Assembly: GCF_004322775.1 (NCBI RefSeq)
Contig: NZ_CP036403.1
Span: 558,001 to 622,000, forward strand
Length of the DNA: 64,000 nucleotides
Direction: 5' to 3'
DNA from: Ornithinimicrobium sufpigmenti
Lineage (GTDB): Bacteria; Actinomycetota; Actinomycetes; Actinomycetales; Dermatophilaceae
Both the position numbers and the translations under genes were made by a program. Each line of letters begins with the position of its first letter. Positions within the stretch are counted from its first letter, which is position 1. Below are positions 54,128 to 62,259 of the stretch, piece after piece. Below the pieces are notes generated by a model. It did not search any database and was not told where the DNA came from. It was given only the letters and a program-made list of their open reading frames with translations.

Positions 54128-54727
54128 ATGAGCACCGCACCCTGGCTCGTCGTCGGGCTCGGCAACCCCGGGCCGAAGTACGCCGGTCACCGGCACAACA
54201 TCGGGGCCATGGTGGTCGCCGAGCTGGCCCGCCAGGCGGGTGTGTCCCCGCGCGAGCACAAGGCCGGCCGGGCGTGGGCGGCCGAGGTGCGGCTGGGGAC
54301 CGCACCGGGCGGGCTGCCCGGTCCGCGTGCGGTGCTGGCTCGGCCGATGACCTACATGAACGTCTCCGGCGGGCCGGTCAGCGGGCTGGCGAAGTTCTAC
54401 AAGACGCCGCTGGAGCAGGTCATCGTCGTGCACGACGAGCTGGACATCGACTTCGGCGCCGTGCGCCTCAAGCGGGGTGGGGGCGAGGGCGGCCACAACG
54501 GGCTGCGGTCGATCAGCCAGTCGCTGGGGAGCCGTGACTACCTGCGGGTGCGTCTGGGGATCGGGCGGCCGCCGGGACGGCAGGACGCCGCCGACTTCGT
54601 GCTGAGCGACTTCCCGGCACGGGACAAGGTCGAGGTCGACCTCCTCGTCGGCGACGGGGCCGACGCGGTGCACGACCTGGTGCACCTGGGGCTGGAGGCG
54701 ACCCAGCAGCGCTTCCACGCGCGCTAG
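54128..54727 (+). CDS. pth: Peptidyl-tRNA hydrolase
   Basis: 199 residues; start at the ATG after GGAGGAG, giving [33 protein letters not shown], with the catalytic His in HRHNIG. Further motifs: [43 protein letters not shown] and [10 protein letters not shown]. Cleaves peptidyl-tRNA released from stalled ribosomes. Length normal. Confidence 0.97.
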   Translation: MSTAPWLVVGLGNPGPKYAGHRHNIGAMVVAELARQAGVSPREHKAGRAWAAEVRLGTAPGGLPGPRAVLARPMTYMNVSGGPVSGLAKFYKTPLEQVIVVHDELDIDFGAVRLKRGGGEGGHNGLRSISQSLGSRDYLRVRLGIGRPPGRQDAADFVLSDFPARDKVEVDLLVGDGADAVHDLVHLGLEATQQRFHAR

Positions 54728-54820
54728 GACGCGTGCACGCCGCACTGCGCCGTATGACGTAGGTCACGGTGGGCCGCGGAAGGTTGTGCGTGTGGGCCGG
54801 GCGCTTCCCGGAAGAATCCG

Positions 54821-54842
54821 TCGACAGGGAAGCCTCTGTCGA
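54821..54842. promoter_or_regulatory. Palindromic operator candidate TCGACAG-N8-CTGTCGA
   Basis: A perfect 7-bp dyad with 8-bp centre lies about 85 bp upstream of the likely -10 for the methionine transport operon. It resembles a dimeric repressor site; the protein is unknown. Confidence 0.4.
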
Positions 54843-54990
54843 AGGTTCACCAGTTGTGGTGGGGCACGAGTCCGGTTCTCGCGCATATCGTTCGTCAGCG
54901 GAGTGGTCCTGGCCGGCCGAACGGCCTATCGTTGACCCCGCGTCCACCCCTTCGGTGCGACGCTGCACCCTGCGAACTGAGAAGGACCAG

Positions 54991-55077
54991 ATGACCGGCC
55001 GACGAATGCGCCCGACGCCAGGCACCGCCAGGACCCAGTGTCCTGCGGCCATGCGTCGCCCGAGCGCCGTCGCCTGA
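54991..55077 (+). CDS. Possible 28-residue leader peptide (uORF) before metNIQQ
   Basis: GAGAAGGACCAG precedes the ATG with AAGGA at 4 nt. The frame codes MTGRRMRPTPGTARTQCPAA... and ends at 55077, 126 nt before metN. It holds three Met, one Cys and many Arg codons. Its position between a promoter-like box and a hairpin fits a translated leader or attenuator, but it could also be chance. Confidence 0.4.
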   Translation: MTGRRMRPTPGTARTQCPAAMRRPSAVA

Positions 55078-55152
55078 GCGTCACCTTCCCACCCAGCCCA
55101 CCCGGGCCGGCCACCCAGCGGCTACCACGCCGCTACGCCATACCCAGAGCGT

Positions 55153-55172
55153 CCGCCTGCAGCGTCAGGCGG
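55153..55172 (+). terminator. Hairpin CCGCCTG/CAGGCGG before metN
   Basis: A perfect 7-bp stem with a 6-nt loop lies 22 nt before the metN ribosome site. It could act as an attenuator with the upstream reading frame. Confidence 0.4.
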
Positions 55173-55203
55173 TCCGGCCAGCCCTTCCTGCCCAAGGAAC
55201 CAC

Positions 55204-56184
55204 GTGATCACCCTCACCCACATCAGCAAGGTCTTCCCGGCGCGACGCCGGCAGGCCGCCGTGACCGCCCTCGACGACGTGAGCATCGGCGTCGAGCGGG
55301 GCCAGGTCATGGGCGTCGTCGGCCCGTCCGGCTCGGGCAAGTCCACCCTGGCCCGCATCGTCAACCTGCTCGAGCGCCCCACGACCGGCACGGTCGTCGT
55401 GGACGGGCGGGAGCTGACCGCCCTGTCCGGCGGCGAGCTCAACCGGGCCCGCCGGGGGATCGGGATGATCTTCCAGCAGTTCAACCTGCTGGACTCGCGG
55501 ACCGCGCTGGCCAACGTCGAGCTGCCCCTCGAGCTGGCCGGTGTCGGCCGGGCCGAGCGGCGAGACCGCGCCACCGCCCTGCTCGAGCGGGTCGGCCTGG
55601 CCGACAAGCTGGACGTGCACCCGGCCCAGCTCTCCGGAGGACAGCGCCAGCGCGTCGCCATCGCCCGGGCCCTGGCTCCCCGGCCCAACGTCCTGCTGTG
55701 CGACGAGGCCACCTCGGCGCTGGACCCCGTCTCCACCACCTCGGTGCTGCGCCTGCTGCGCGAGCTCACCGACGAGCTGGACCTCACCACCGTGCTCATT
55801 ACCCACGAGATGGATGTCGTCAAGCGGGCCTGCGACCAGGTCACGCTCCTCGAGGACGGCCGGGTCGTCGACGCCGGGGCCCTCGGCGACGTCGTGAGCC
55901 GGCCGGACTCGCCGCTCGCGACCCGCCTGCTGCCCCGCCCCGAGCGCCCGCTCGGCGAGCAGGTGGTGGAGATCACCGTGGGCGGCGCGGAGCACGACCT
56001 GGTCCTCACCGAGCTGATCCGCCGGTATGACGTGCACGTCGCCGTGCTCGCCGGTTCCGTGGAGACGCTGGGCGACCAGCGCTTCGGCCGCCTGCAGGTG
56101 CGCCTGGACGGCGCACCCACCGAGGTCCGTGCCGCCCTCGACCACCTGGCCGGGCGGCCCGAGCTGCGCGAGGCGGTGGCCTGA
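55204..56184 (+). CDS. metN: Methionine ABC transporter ATP-binding protein
   Basis: 326 residues; GTG start with AAGGAA 4 nt upstream. ATPase domain with Walker A GPSGSGKST, signature LSGGQRQRVAIARAL, Walker B LLCDEATSALDP and H-loop LITHEMDVV. The C-terminal ~75 residues form the NIL domain of MetN that binds methionine and inhibits transport. Drives import of L- or D-methionine with MetI and MetQ. Confidence 0.93.
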   Translation: MITLTHISKVFPARRRQAAVTALDDVSIGVERGQVMGVVGPSGSGKSTLARIVNLLERPTTGTVVVDGRELTALSGGELNRARRGIGMIFQQFNLLDSRTALANVELPLELAGVGRAERRDRATALLERVGLADKLDVHPAQLSGGQRQRVAIARALAPRPNVLLCDEATSALDPVSTTSVLRLLRELTDELDLTTVLITHEMDVVKRACDQVTLLEDGRVVDAGALGDVVSRPDSPLATRLLPRPERPLGEQVVEITVGGAEHDLVLTELIRRYDVHVAVLAGSVETLGDQRFGRLQVRLDGAPTEVRAALDHLAGRPELREAVA

Positions 56185-56843
56185 TGATCGACTGGGACCG
56201 CATCGGACCCGCCCTGTGGCAGGCCACCGTCGAGACCGCCTACATGGTCTCCGCCTCGATGGGGCTGGCCGTGCTGCTCGGGATCCCGCTGGGCGTGCTG
56301 CTCCTGCTCACGGCACCGGACGGGCTGACCCCGCGAGCCGTGGTGAGCAACGTCCTCGGAGCCGTGGTCAACGTGGGCCGCTCGGTGCCGTTCATCGTGC
56401 TGCTCGTCCTCGTCGCCCCGGTGACCCGCCTGTTCACCGGCACCACGATCGGCTCGACCGCCACCATCGTGCCGCTGACCATCGCCGCGGTGCCCTTCTT
56501 CGCCCGTCTGGTCGAGGCCTCGCTGCGCGAGGTCGCCCCCGGCAAGGTCGAGGCGGCCCGTGCGATGGGCGCCAGCACCCGGCAGATCGTCCGCACCGTG
56601 CTGCTGCCCGAGGCGCGTCCCGGGCTGATCGCCGCCGGCACCGTCACCCTCATCGCGCTCATCTCCTACTCGGCGATGGCCGGTGCGATCGGTGGCGGAG
56701 GGCTGGGCGACTTCGCCATCCGCTACGGCTACCAACGCTTCGACACCGCGGTGACGCTCGCCTGCGTCGTCGTGCTGCTCGTCATGGTCCAGCTCCTGCA
56801 GTCCGCCGGTGACCGGGTCGCCCGCCGGCTCGCGCACCGCTGA
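56184..56843 (+). CDS. metI: Methionine ABC transporter permease
   Basis: 219 residues; TGATG overlap with metN. About five membrane helices; MetI features include ETAYMVSASMGLAVLLGIPLGVLL, VNVGRSVPFIVLLVLVAPVTR and the ATPase-contact loop EVAPGKVEAARAMGASTRQIVRTVLLPEARPGL. Works as a homodimer. Confidence 0.94.
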   Translation: MIDWDRIGPALWQATVETAYMVSASMGLAVLLGIPLGVLLLLTAPDGLTPRAVVSNVLGAVVNVGRSVPFIVLLVLVAPVTRLFTGTTIGSTATIVPLTIAAVPFFARLVEASLREVAPGKVEAARAMGASTRQIVRTVLLPEARPGLIAAGTVTLIALISYSAMAGAIGGGGLGDFAIRYGYQRFDTAVTLACVVVLLVMVQLLQSAGDRVARRLAHR

Positions 56844-56899
56844 CCCTGCCCTCTCGACCTGCTCGTCCCATCTTTCGCTGCCCTCACCTAGGAGTCCCC

Positions 56900-57745
56900 A
56901 TGCGTACCTCCCTGCCCCTGACCGCCCTCGTCCTGACCTCGGTCCTGACCCTCGCCGCCTGCGGCAGCACCTCTGACGCAGCCTCGGACCCGGCCGGAGA
57001 CGCGGACCAGGCGGACGGTGTCACCACCGTCCGCGTCGCCGTCACCCCCGTCCCGCACGCGACGATCCTGGAGTTCGTCGACGAGGAGCTGGCCGCCGAG
57101 GCCGGCATCGACATCGAGATCGTGGAGTTCACCGACTACGTCCAGCCCAACGTCGCCCTCGACGAGGGCTCGGTGGACGCCAACTACTACCAGCACGGCG
57201 TCTTCCTCGCCGACCAGTCGCAGGCCGCCGGCTACGACTTCACCGGGCTGGCGACGATCAGCTTCCAGCCGATGGGTCTGTACTCCGAGAGCCTGGCCGA
57301 CCTCGGCGAGGTGCCCGAGGGTGCGACGGTGGCCATCCCCAACGACCCGGTCAACGGGTCCCGTGGGCTGAAGCTCCTCGCGGCCGAGGGCCTGATCACG
57401 CTGGCCGACCCGGACGCCCCGGTGCCGACGGTGCTCGACATCGAGGAGAACCCGCGGAAGCTGCGCTTCGAGGAGGTCGAGGCGCCCCAGCTGCCACGCA
57501 GCCTGGCCGACGTCGACATTGCCGCCGTCCCCGGCAACTTCGCCCTCGACGCGCAGCTCAAGCCGGCCGAGGACGCCCTGGTCGCCGAGGACACGAGCGA
57601 CACCACCTACGCCAACCAGCTCGTCGTCCGTGCCGGTGACGAGGACGACCCGGCCCTGCAGGCACTGCTGGAGGTGCTGACCTCGGAGGAGGTCCGCCAG
57701 TTCATCGACGAGACCTACGACGGGGCCGTGGTCGCCGCCTTCTGA
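56900..57745 (+). CDS. metQ: MetQ/NlpA family methionine-binding lipoprotein 1
   Basis: 281 residues; AGGAG upstream. Signal peptide with lipobox LAAC (Cys at ~21), then the MetQ fold: VAVTPVPHATILEFVDEELAAEAGIDIEIVEFTDYVQPNVALDEGSVDANYYQHGVFLADQ and ATVAIPNDPVNGSRGLKLLAAEGLITLAD. Delivers methionine to MetNI at the outer face of the membrane. A second, diverged metQ follows. Confidence 0.94.
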   Translation: MRTSLPLTALVLTSVLTLAACGSTSDAASDPAGDADQADGVTTVRVAVTPVPHATILEFVDEELAAEAGIDIEIVEFTDYVQPNVALDEGSVDANYYQHGVFLADQSQAAGYDFTGLATISFQPMGLYSESLADLGEVPEGATVAIPNDPVNGSRGLKLLAAEGLITLADPDAPVPTVLDIEENPRKLRFEEVEAPQLPRSLADVDIAAVPGNFALDAQLKPAEDALVAEDTSDTTYANQLVVRAGDEDDPALQALLEVLTSEEVRQFIDETYDGAVVAAF

Positions 57746-57845
57746 CCCGCACGCGGCGCCCACACTCACGTCCACACCCCGGGGCCTGCCGCCCCTCACC
57801 TCGCACCCTCACCCCTGCACCCCACCCCCGACGAAGGACACGACC

Positions 57846-58682
57846 ATGCACCGTCCGTTCACTCTCACCGTCCTCCTCACCGCCGGAGCCCTGGCCCTGA
57901 GCGCCTGCGGCTCCGACACCGCCGCGGAGACCGGCGGGACCGCCGAGGACTCCGGCCCGCTCACCGTCGGCGTCTCGCCGCTGCCGCACGCGCAGATCCT
58001 GCAGTTCGTCGACGACGAGCTCGCCGAGGAGGCCGGGCTGGAGCTGGAGCTGGTCGAGTTCACCGACTACCTGCAGCCCAACGTCGCCCTGGACGACGGC
58101 TCCCTGGACGCCAACTACTTCCAGCACGCCCCCTACCTGGCCGAGCAGGAAGCCGCCGCCGGGTACGACTTCGAGGCCGTCGCCCCCGTCCACCTGGAGC
58201 CGCTCGGGCTCTACTCGGCCACGCTCGGCACCGTCGAGGAGATCCCGGACGGCGCGCAGATCGCGATCCCCAACGACCCGACCAACGGGGCGCGGGCGCT
58301 GCACCTCCTCGCCGACCAGGGTCTGCTCACCCTGGCGGACACCGGCGAGGCCTCGGCCACGGTGCTGGACATCGAGGACAACCCCCAGGACCTGCAGTTC
58401 GTGGAGATCGAGGCGGCCCAGCTGCCCCGCAGCCTGCCGGACGTCGACGCCGCCGTGATCAACGGCAACTACGCGATCCAGGCCGACCTCTCCCCGGCCA
58501 CCGACGCGCTGGCCGCCGAGGCGCCCGAGGACAACCCCTACGCCAACCTGCTGGTCGTGCGGGCGGGCGACGAGGACGACCCGCGGATCGCCCAGCTCGC
58601 CGAGCTGCTGGGCTCGGAGGAGGTCGCCCGGTTCATCGAGGACACCTACGACGGCGCCGTGATCTCGGCCCGCTCGGCCTAG
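57846..58682 (+). CDS. MetQ/NlpA family methionine-binding lipoprotein 2
   Basis: 278 residues with GAAGGA upstream. Lipobox LSAC, then VGVSPLPHAQILQFVDDELAEEAGLELELVEFTDYLQPNVALDDGSLDANYFQHAPYLAEQ. It aligns along its whole length with the first MetQ, so the pair arose by tandem duplication, yet the two differ at many positions. The copies may bind different ligands (for example L- and D-methionine or methionine sulfoxide) and share one MetNI. Its stop shares CTAG with the convergent TPM gene. Confidence 0.93.
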   Translation: MHRPFTLTVLLTAGALALSACGSDTAAETGGTAEDSGPLTVGVSPLPHAQILQFVDDELAEEAGLELELVEFTDYLQPNVALDDGSLDANYFQHAPYLAEQEAAAGYDFEAVAPVHLEPLGLYSATLGTVEEIPDGAQIAIPNDPTNGARALHLLADQGLLTLADTGEASATVLDIEDNPQDLQFVEIEAAQLPRSLPDVDAAVINGNYAIQADLSPATDALAAEAPEDNPYANLLVVRAGDEDDPRIAQLAELLGSEEVARFIEDTYDGAVISARSA

Positions 58683-59686
58683 GCCGGCAGCTGCAGCCCC
58701 CGCACCCGGTCGTGCGCGGACCGGGTCAGGGTATGCAGCTCCTCCAGCTCGGCGACCGCCTCACCCGGGGGCACCCGCCAGGTCAGGTCCGCCGTCGGCC
58801 CCAGCGACAGCGCGGAGCGCCGACGGTGGACCTCGACCGCCTCCTCCCGGGCCAGCCGCACAGTCGCCTGGGCCTGGGCCAGCGTCGCCGCACCTGCTTG
58901 TCCGTCCACGCGCGCCGACGCCAGGTCCAGCTCCAGCTGGGCCTCCTCGAGTGCGTCGTCCAGCTCGACGACCAGGGTGCCCAGCGTCCCGCTCAGCTCC
59001 TCGGCGCGCACCCGGGCGGCGGCCTCCCGGGTGGCGGTGCGGGCGCGCTGGGTGAGCCAGAGCGTCACCGTGCCGGCCACGGCCAGCACCAGGATCGCCA
59101 CGGCCGCCCACCACAGCGTCCGGACGGTGGCATCGCCGGGCCGGTCGACCCCGGCCGCCCGCAGCCCGGCCAAGGCCGCGCGGACCACCTCGTCGGCGTC
59201 GCCGCCCGCTGCGGCTGCCGAGATGTCGCCCTCGGTGCGAGCCATGGCACCGGGCGGCAGGCCGGCGCCCTCCGGGGCGAGCAGCGCGGCCGTGACGGCG
59301 CCAGGCTCCCCGTCAGTGTCGGCGCCAGGGTCCCCGTCAGTGTCGCCGTCGGTGCCAGTGTCGGTGTCGGCGTCGGCCACCACGAGCAACGCCAGGTCCT
59401 CCTCGCCCAGACCGCTCAGCCGCGCCGTCTCGGCCAGCCAGGCGGCCGGCTCCCACCCGGCGAGGTCGTCCACCACGACGACGAAGACCTGACGGCGGGA
59501 CTCCTCGAAGTACGCGTCCTGGGCCGCCCGTACCGCCTCGGGGTCGGCGAGCACCCCCTGCTCGTCGACCAGCTCGGCCGGCAGGTCGAAGGGCGGCACC
59601 GCCACGGCCGTCCCGACCGGCAGGGTCAGGGCCAGGCCCGTCAGGACCCCGGTGACGAGCAGCCGAGCCGTCCGGGCCCGGTGCAT
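58679..59686 (-). CDS. TPM-domain membrane protein 3 with Asp-rich insert
   Basis: 335 residues; ATG overlaps the previous gene's stop (TGATG). Signal peptide (~1-29), then a TPM (Psb32/MOLO-1-like) domain: PPFDLPAELVDEQGVLADPEAVRAAQDAYFEESRRQVFVVVVDDLAGWEPAAWLAETARLSGLGEEDLALLVV. An Asp/Gly/Thr repeat (DTDTGTDGDTDGDPGADTDG) interrupts the domain and might bind calcium. One membrane helix (~193-214) is followed by a cytoplasmic helical region with likely coiled coils. Third of three TPM paralogs beside pspA. Confidence 0.75.
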   Translation of the reverse strand: MHRARTARLLVTGVLTGLALTLPVGTAVAVPPFDLPAELVDEQGVLADPEAVRAAQDAYFEESRRQVFVVVVDDLAGWEPAAWLAETARLSGLGEEDLALLVVADADTDTGTDGDTDGDPGADTDGEPGAVTAALLAPEGAGLPPGAMARTEGDISAAAAGGDADEVVRAALAGLRAAGVDRPGDATVRTLWWAAVAILVLAVAGTVTLWLTQRARTATREAAARVRAEELSGTLGTLVVELDDALEEAQLELDLASARVDGQAGAATLAQAQATVRLAREEAVEVHRRRSALSLGPTADLTWRVPPGEAVAELEELHTLTRSAHDRVRGLQLPA

Positions 59687-61425
59687 CAGAAGCGTCCTCC
59701 GCTGCGGTTGCGGCGGGAGGAGGACCGGGAGCGGGAGGAGCGTGATCTCGACCCGGACCCCGAGGACCGCGACCTCGACGACCTCGAGGACCGCGACGAC
59801 CTTGACCGCGAGGAGCTCCGGCCCGACGAGCTGGACCACCCGCTGTCGGAGTCTCTCGCAGCATCCTCCTCCAGGGCGCGTTCCCTGGCCCGCCGTCGCT
59901 GCTCCAGCGTGGCCCTGGCCTGCTGGTACGGACCCAGCGCCGTGCTGAGCTCTGCCGAGGCCAGCTCGACCTGCTCCAGCTGGGCCTGGGGGTCCTCCCC
60001 GGGCAGGGCGGCGACCAGCTCGCGGGCCCGGTGCAGCGCCTCGTCCAGCGCGACGGGGAAGAGCTCGGACCACCGCCCTCCGCGCCCCGGCGGCGCCAGC
60101 TCGCGTGCGTACCGGCTGTGCTGGCCCAGCTCCCGCTCGCCCTCCGCGAGCAGGCCGCGCAGGCCACGCTGCCCACTGCGCAGGTCGGCGCTGGCCTGGT
60201 CCAGCTCGGCCTGAGGGTCGGCGGCGCGATCCAGGGCGGCCACCGCCTGCGCAAGATGCTCGCGTGCCGACGCGACGGAATCCAGGGCCGCTCGGCCTCG
60301 ACGGGCCCCGACGTGCTCACGGGCTGACTGCAGCGCCGCGGCCCCTTCGGTCAGGGCCGCGTCGGCCCGCGCAAGCCGCTCTGTCACGCGGCGCCGGACG
60401 AACGCCGGGGCGGGCGGCTCGGTCACCGGTTGCACCCCGGCCAGCTGCTGCCGCCGGTGCTGATGTGCGGCGAGCTCGGCCGTCACACCGGTCAGCGTGG
60501 AGGGGTCGGTGACGATCTCCCGCGCCAGCCGCAGCTGCGCCACCGAGGTCGTCAGGTGCTGGTCGAGTTGGTCCAGGACACGCGAGGCCTGGTCGTGGTC
60601 CCGCTGCCAGCCGTGCACCGTGCCGGAGGAGGGAGCCCAGCCGCGGGGCTCACGCGGCACCCGGCCCAGCAGCGCGACCGCCTCACCGAGCAGGGACTCC
60701 GCCCGTCGGTGCTCCTCACCGGCCCACTGCGCGTCCTGCTCGTCGAGCTCGGTGGGGACGAAGCTGACCTCCTGCCCGAGCTCCTCCAGGCGTTCCCTCA
60801 GCGGCCCGACCCGCAGGCTCGTCCGCTCCCGCTCGGTGAAGAGCGTGCGCGCCAGCCCGCGGCGACGACGCCAGGACCAGATGCCGGCGCCACCGGCCGC
60901 GACGGCGCCCATCGCGCCGAGGGTGCCCAGCACGGCCGTCCAGGTGGACCGGGCTCCGACCGGGTCCGCGACGGCATACCCCTGTGCCGCGGCGACGGCG
61001 GCCCCCGCCCAGTCACCCTCGCGCAGCTGCGGCTCGACCTCCTCGGCCGCGATCTGCCGCGCCCGCTCGGGCACGACCTCGGTCTCGTCGACCAGCCCGT
61101 AGCGCCCCGCCTCGATCGCCACCGCCAGGAGAGCGTCGTCGGCACCGAGCCCGGTGCGGTCGAAGGACGCCTCGGCCCAGTCGACGCCGTCCATCCCGTC
61201 GAAGTCCTCGACGAGCACGACGTGCAGCACGATCCCGTGCCCGTCCTCCAGCTCCTCCAGCGCCGCCGTCACCTGACGCACCTGGGCAGGGGAGAGGTAT
61301 GCCGAGGGGTCGGTGATCTGCTCCTCGAGCTGGTGCGGCGGCTCGGCGGCGGCGGGGGACCCCTGCAGCACCGCCGCCCCGACCCCGAGGGCCAGGACGG
61401 CGGTGAGGTGCTGGACCCGGCTCAG
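59686..61425 (-). CDS. TPM-domain membrane protein 2 with Arg/Ser tail, CTG start
   Basis: 579 residues from a CTG at 61425 that overlaps the pspA stop as CTGA. No ATG, GTG or TTG gives a full signal peptide, while CTG gives (M)SRVQHLTAVLALGVGAAVLQGSPAAAEPP, an ideal one. The TPM domain follows (EEQITDPSAYLSPAQVRQVTAALEELEDGHGIVLHVVLVEDFDGMDGVDWAEASFDRTGLGADDALLAVAIEAGRYGL). Then comes one membrane helix at ~165-190, a long cytoplasmic coiled-coil-rich region and a ~45-residue Arg/Ser-dipeptide tail ending SGGRF. Likely envelope-stress partner of PspA. Confidence 0.75.
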   Translation of the reverse strand: MSRVQHLTAVLALGVGAAVLQGSPAAAEPPHQLEEQITDPSAYLSPAQVRQVTAALEELEDGHGIVLHVVLVEDFDGMDGVDWAEASFDRTGLGADDALLAVAIEAGRYGLVDETEVVPERARQIAAEEVEPQLREGDWAGAAVAAAQGYAVADPVGARSTWTAVLGTLGAMGAVAAGGAGIWSWRRRRGLARTLFTERERTSLRVGPLRERLEELGQEVSFVPTELDEQDAQWAGEEHRRAESLLGEAVALLGRVPREPRGWAPSSGTVHGWQRDHDQASRVLDQLDQHLTTSVAQLRLAREIVTDPSTLTGVTAELAAHQHRRQQLAGVQPVTEPPAPAFVRRRVTERLARADAALTEGAAALQSAREHVGARRGRAALDSVASAREHLAQAVAALDRAADPQAELDQASADLRSGQRGLRGLLAEGERELGQHSRYARELAPPGRGGRWSELFPVALDEALHRARELVAALPGEDPQAQLEQVELASAELSTALGPYQQARATLEQRRRARERALEEDAARDSDSGWSSSSGRSSSRSRSSRSSRSSRSRSSGSGSRSRSSRSRSSSRRNRSGGRF

Positions 61426-62141
61426 CTCTGCTGACCCTTGAGCTGCGCCAGGCGGGCCTCGATCTCGGCGTCGTTGCTGTGGTCCTCGAGCTCGGCGAAC
61501 CGGTCCTCCAGGCTGGTCGACTGCGCCTCGGCGCGCCCCTGCACCATGGCCTCCTGACGCCGGATCTGGTCCTCCCAGCGGGCGATGTCGCTGCTGGGGT
61601 CCATGACGTCGATGGAGGACATCGCGCTCTGCACGGTCTCCTGCGCCTCGACGGACCGGGCCCGCGCGACCAGGGTGTTGCGTCGGGACTTGAGGTCCTC
61701 CAGCTTGGTCTTCATCATCGCCAGCCCGTCCTTGAGCTGGTCCACCGTCTTGTTCTGCTGGGCGATGACCGGCTCGGCGCTCTTGATGTCGTTCTCGTGC
61801 TGGATCTGGCGGTTGAGCGCCACCCGCGCCAGGTCGTCGAACTTGAAGGCGCCGTCCGGGTCCCCCGCGCCGCGCATCTGCTCCGCCTTGGCCGCGGCAG
61901 CGGCCGCCTTGCGGCCCCACTCGGCGACCGCCTCGCGGTCGGTCTGCAGGTCGGTCTCGGCCATCCGCACGTTGGCGATGGTCTGGGCCACGGCCTCCTC
62001 GGCCTCCGCGATGCTGTTGGTGTAGTCCCGGATGAGCTGGTCCAGCATCTTCTCCGGGTCCTCGGCACGGTCCAGCAGCGCGTTGATGTTGGCCCGCGCG
62101 AGCTGGCTGATGCGGCCGATGATCGTCTGCTTCTGGGTCAT
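61422..62141 (-). CDS. pspA: PspA/IM30 family protein
   Basis: 239 residues; AAAGGA 8 nt before the ATG. Starts MTQKQTIIGRISQLARANINALLDRAEDPEKMLDQLIRDYTNSIAEAEEAVAQTIANVRM, the standard PspA amphipathic and first helices. Nearly all the rest is coiled coil. ESCRT-III-like protein that forms membrane-bound oligomers to maintain membrane integrity under stress. It lies between TPM-domain genes, a known association of the family. Confidence 0.95.
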   Translation of the reverse strand: MTQKQTIIGRISQLARANINALLDRAEDPEKMLDQLIRDYTNSIAEAEEAVAQTIANVRMAETDLQTDREAVAEWGRKAAAAAAKAEQMRGAGDPDGAFKFDDLARVALNRQIQHENDIKSAEPVIAQQNKTVDQLKDGLAMMKTKLEDLKSRRNTLVARARSVEAQETVQSAMSSIDVMDPSSDIARWEDQIRRQEAMVQGRAEAQSTSLEDRFAELEDHSNDAEIEARLAQLKGQQS

Positions 62142-62222
62142 CCTCGGTGTCCTTTCTCGGCCCGCCGGTCGGCGGGGAGCCTGATCCCGCCGGTCGGCGG
62201 AAGAGTAGGTGGAACTGTGGTC

Positions 62223-62259
62223 TCGTGCTTGGTCGTCGTGCTTGGTCGTCGTGCTGGCC
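62223..62259. repeat. Tandem repeat array D (13-bp units) at a stop codon
   Basis: TCGTGCTTGGTCG occurs twice (62223-62235, 62236-62248) with a partial third copy that ends next to the stop codon of the TPM gene at 62260. The core resembles array B with a GC deleted. Confidence 0.7.

Larger units (their letters stand above)
54728..55203. other. 476-nt gene-poor leader region before metN
   Basis: Contains an inverted repeat (54821-54842), a doubled TATCGTT (54886-54892 and 54927-54933) that may be -10 boxes, a 28-codon upstream reading frame (54991-55077) with a good ribosome site, and a hairpin (55153-55172). I see no recognisable S-box or other riboswitch core. Confidence 0.5.

Noticed and set aside
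54728..55203. SAM riboswitch upstream of metN
   Set aside because: No recognisable S-box or SAM-II/IV core was seen by eye; a covariance scan is needed to exclude it fully.
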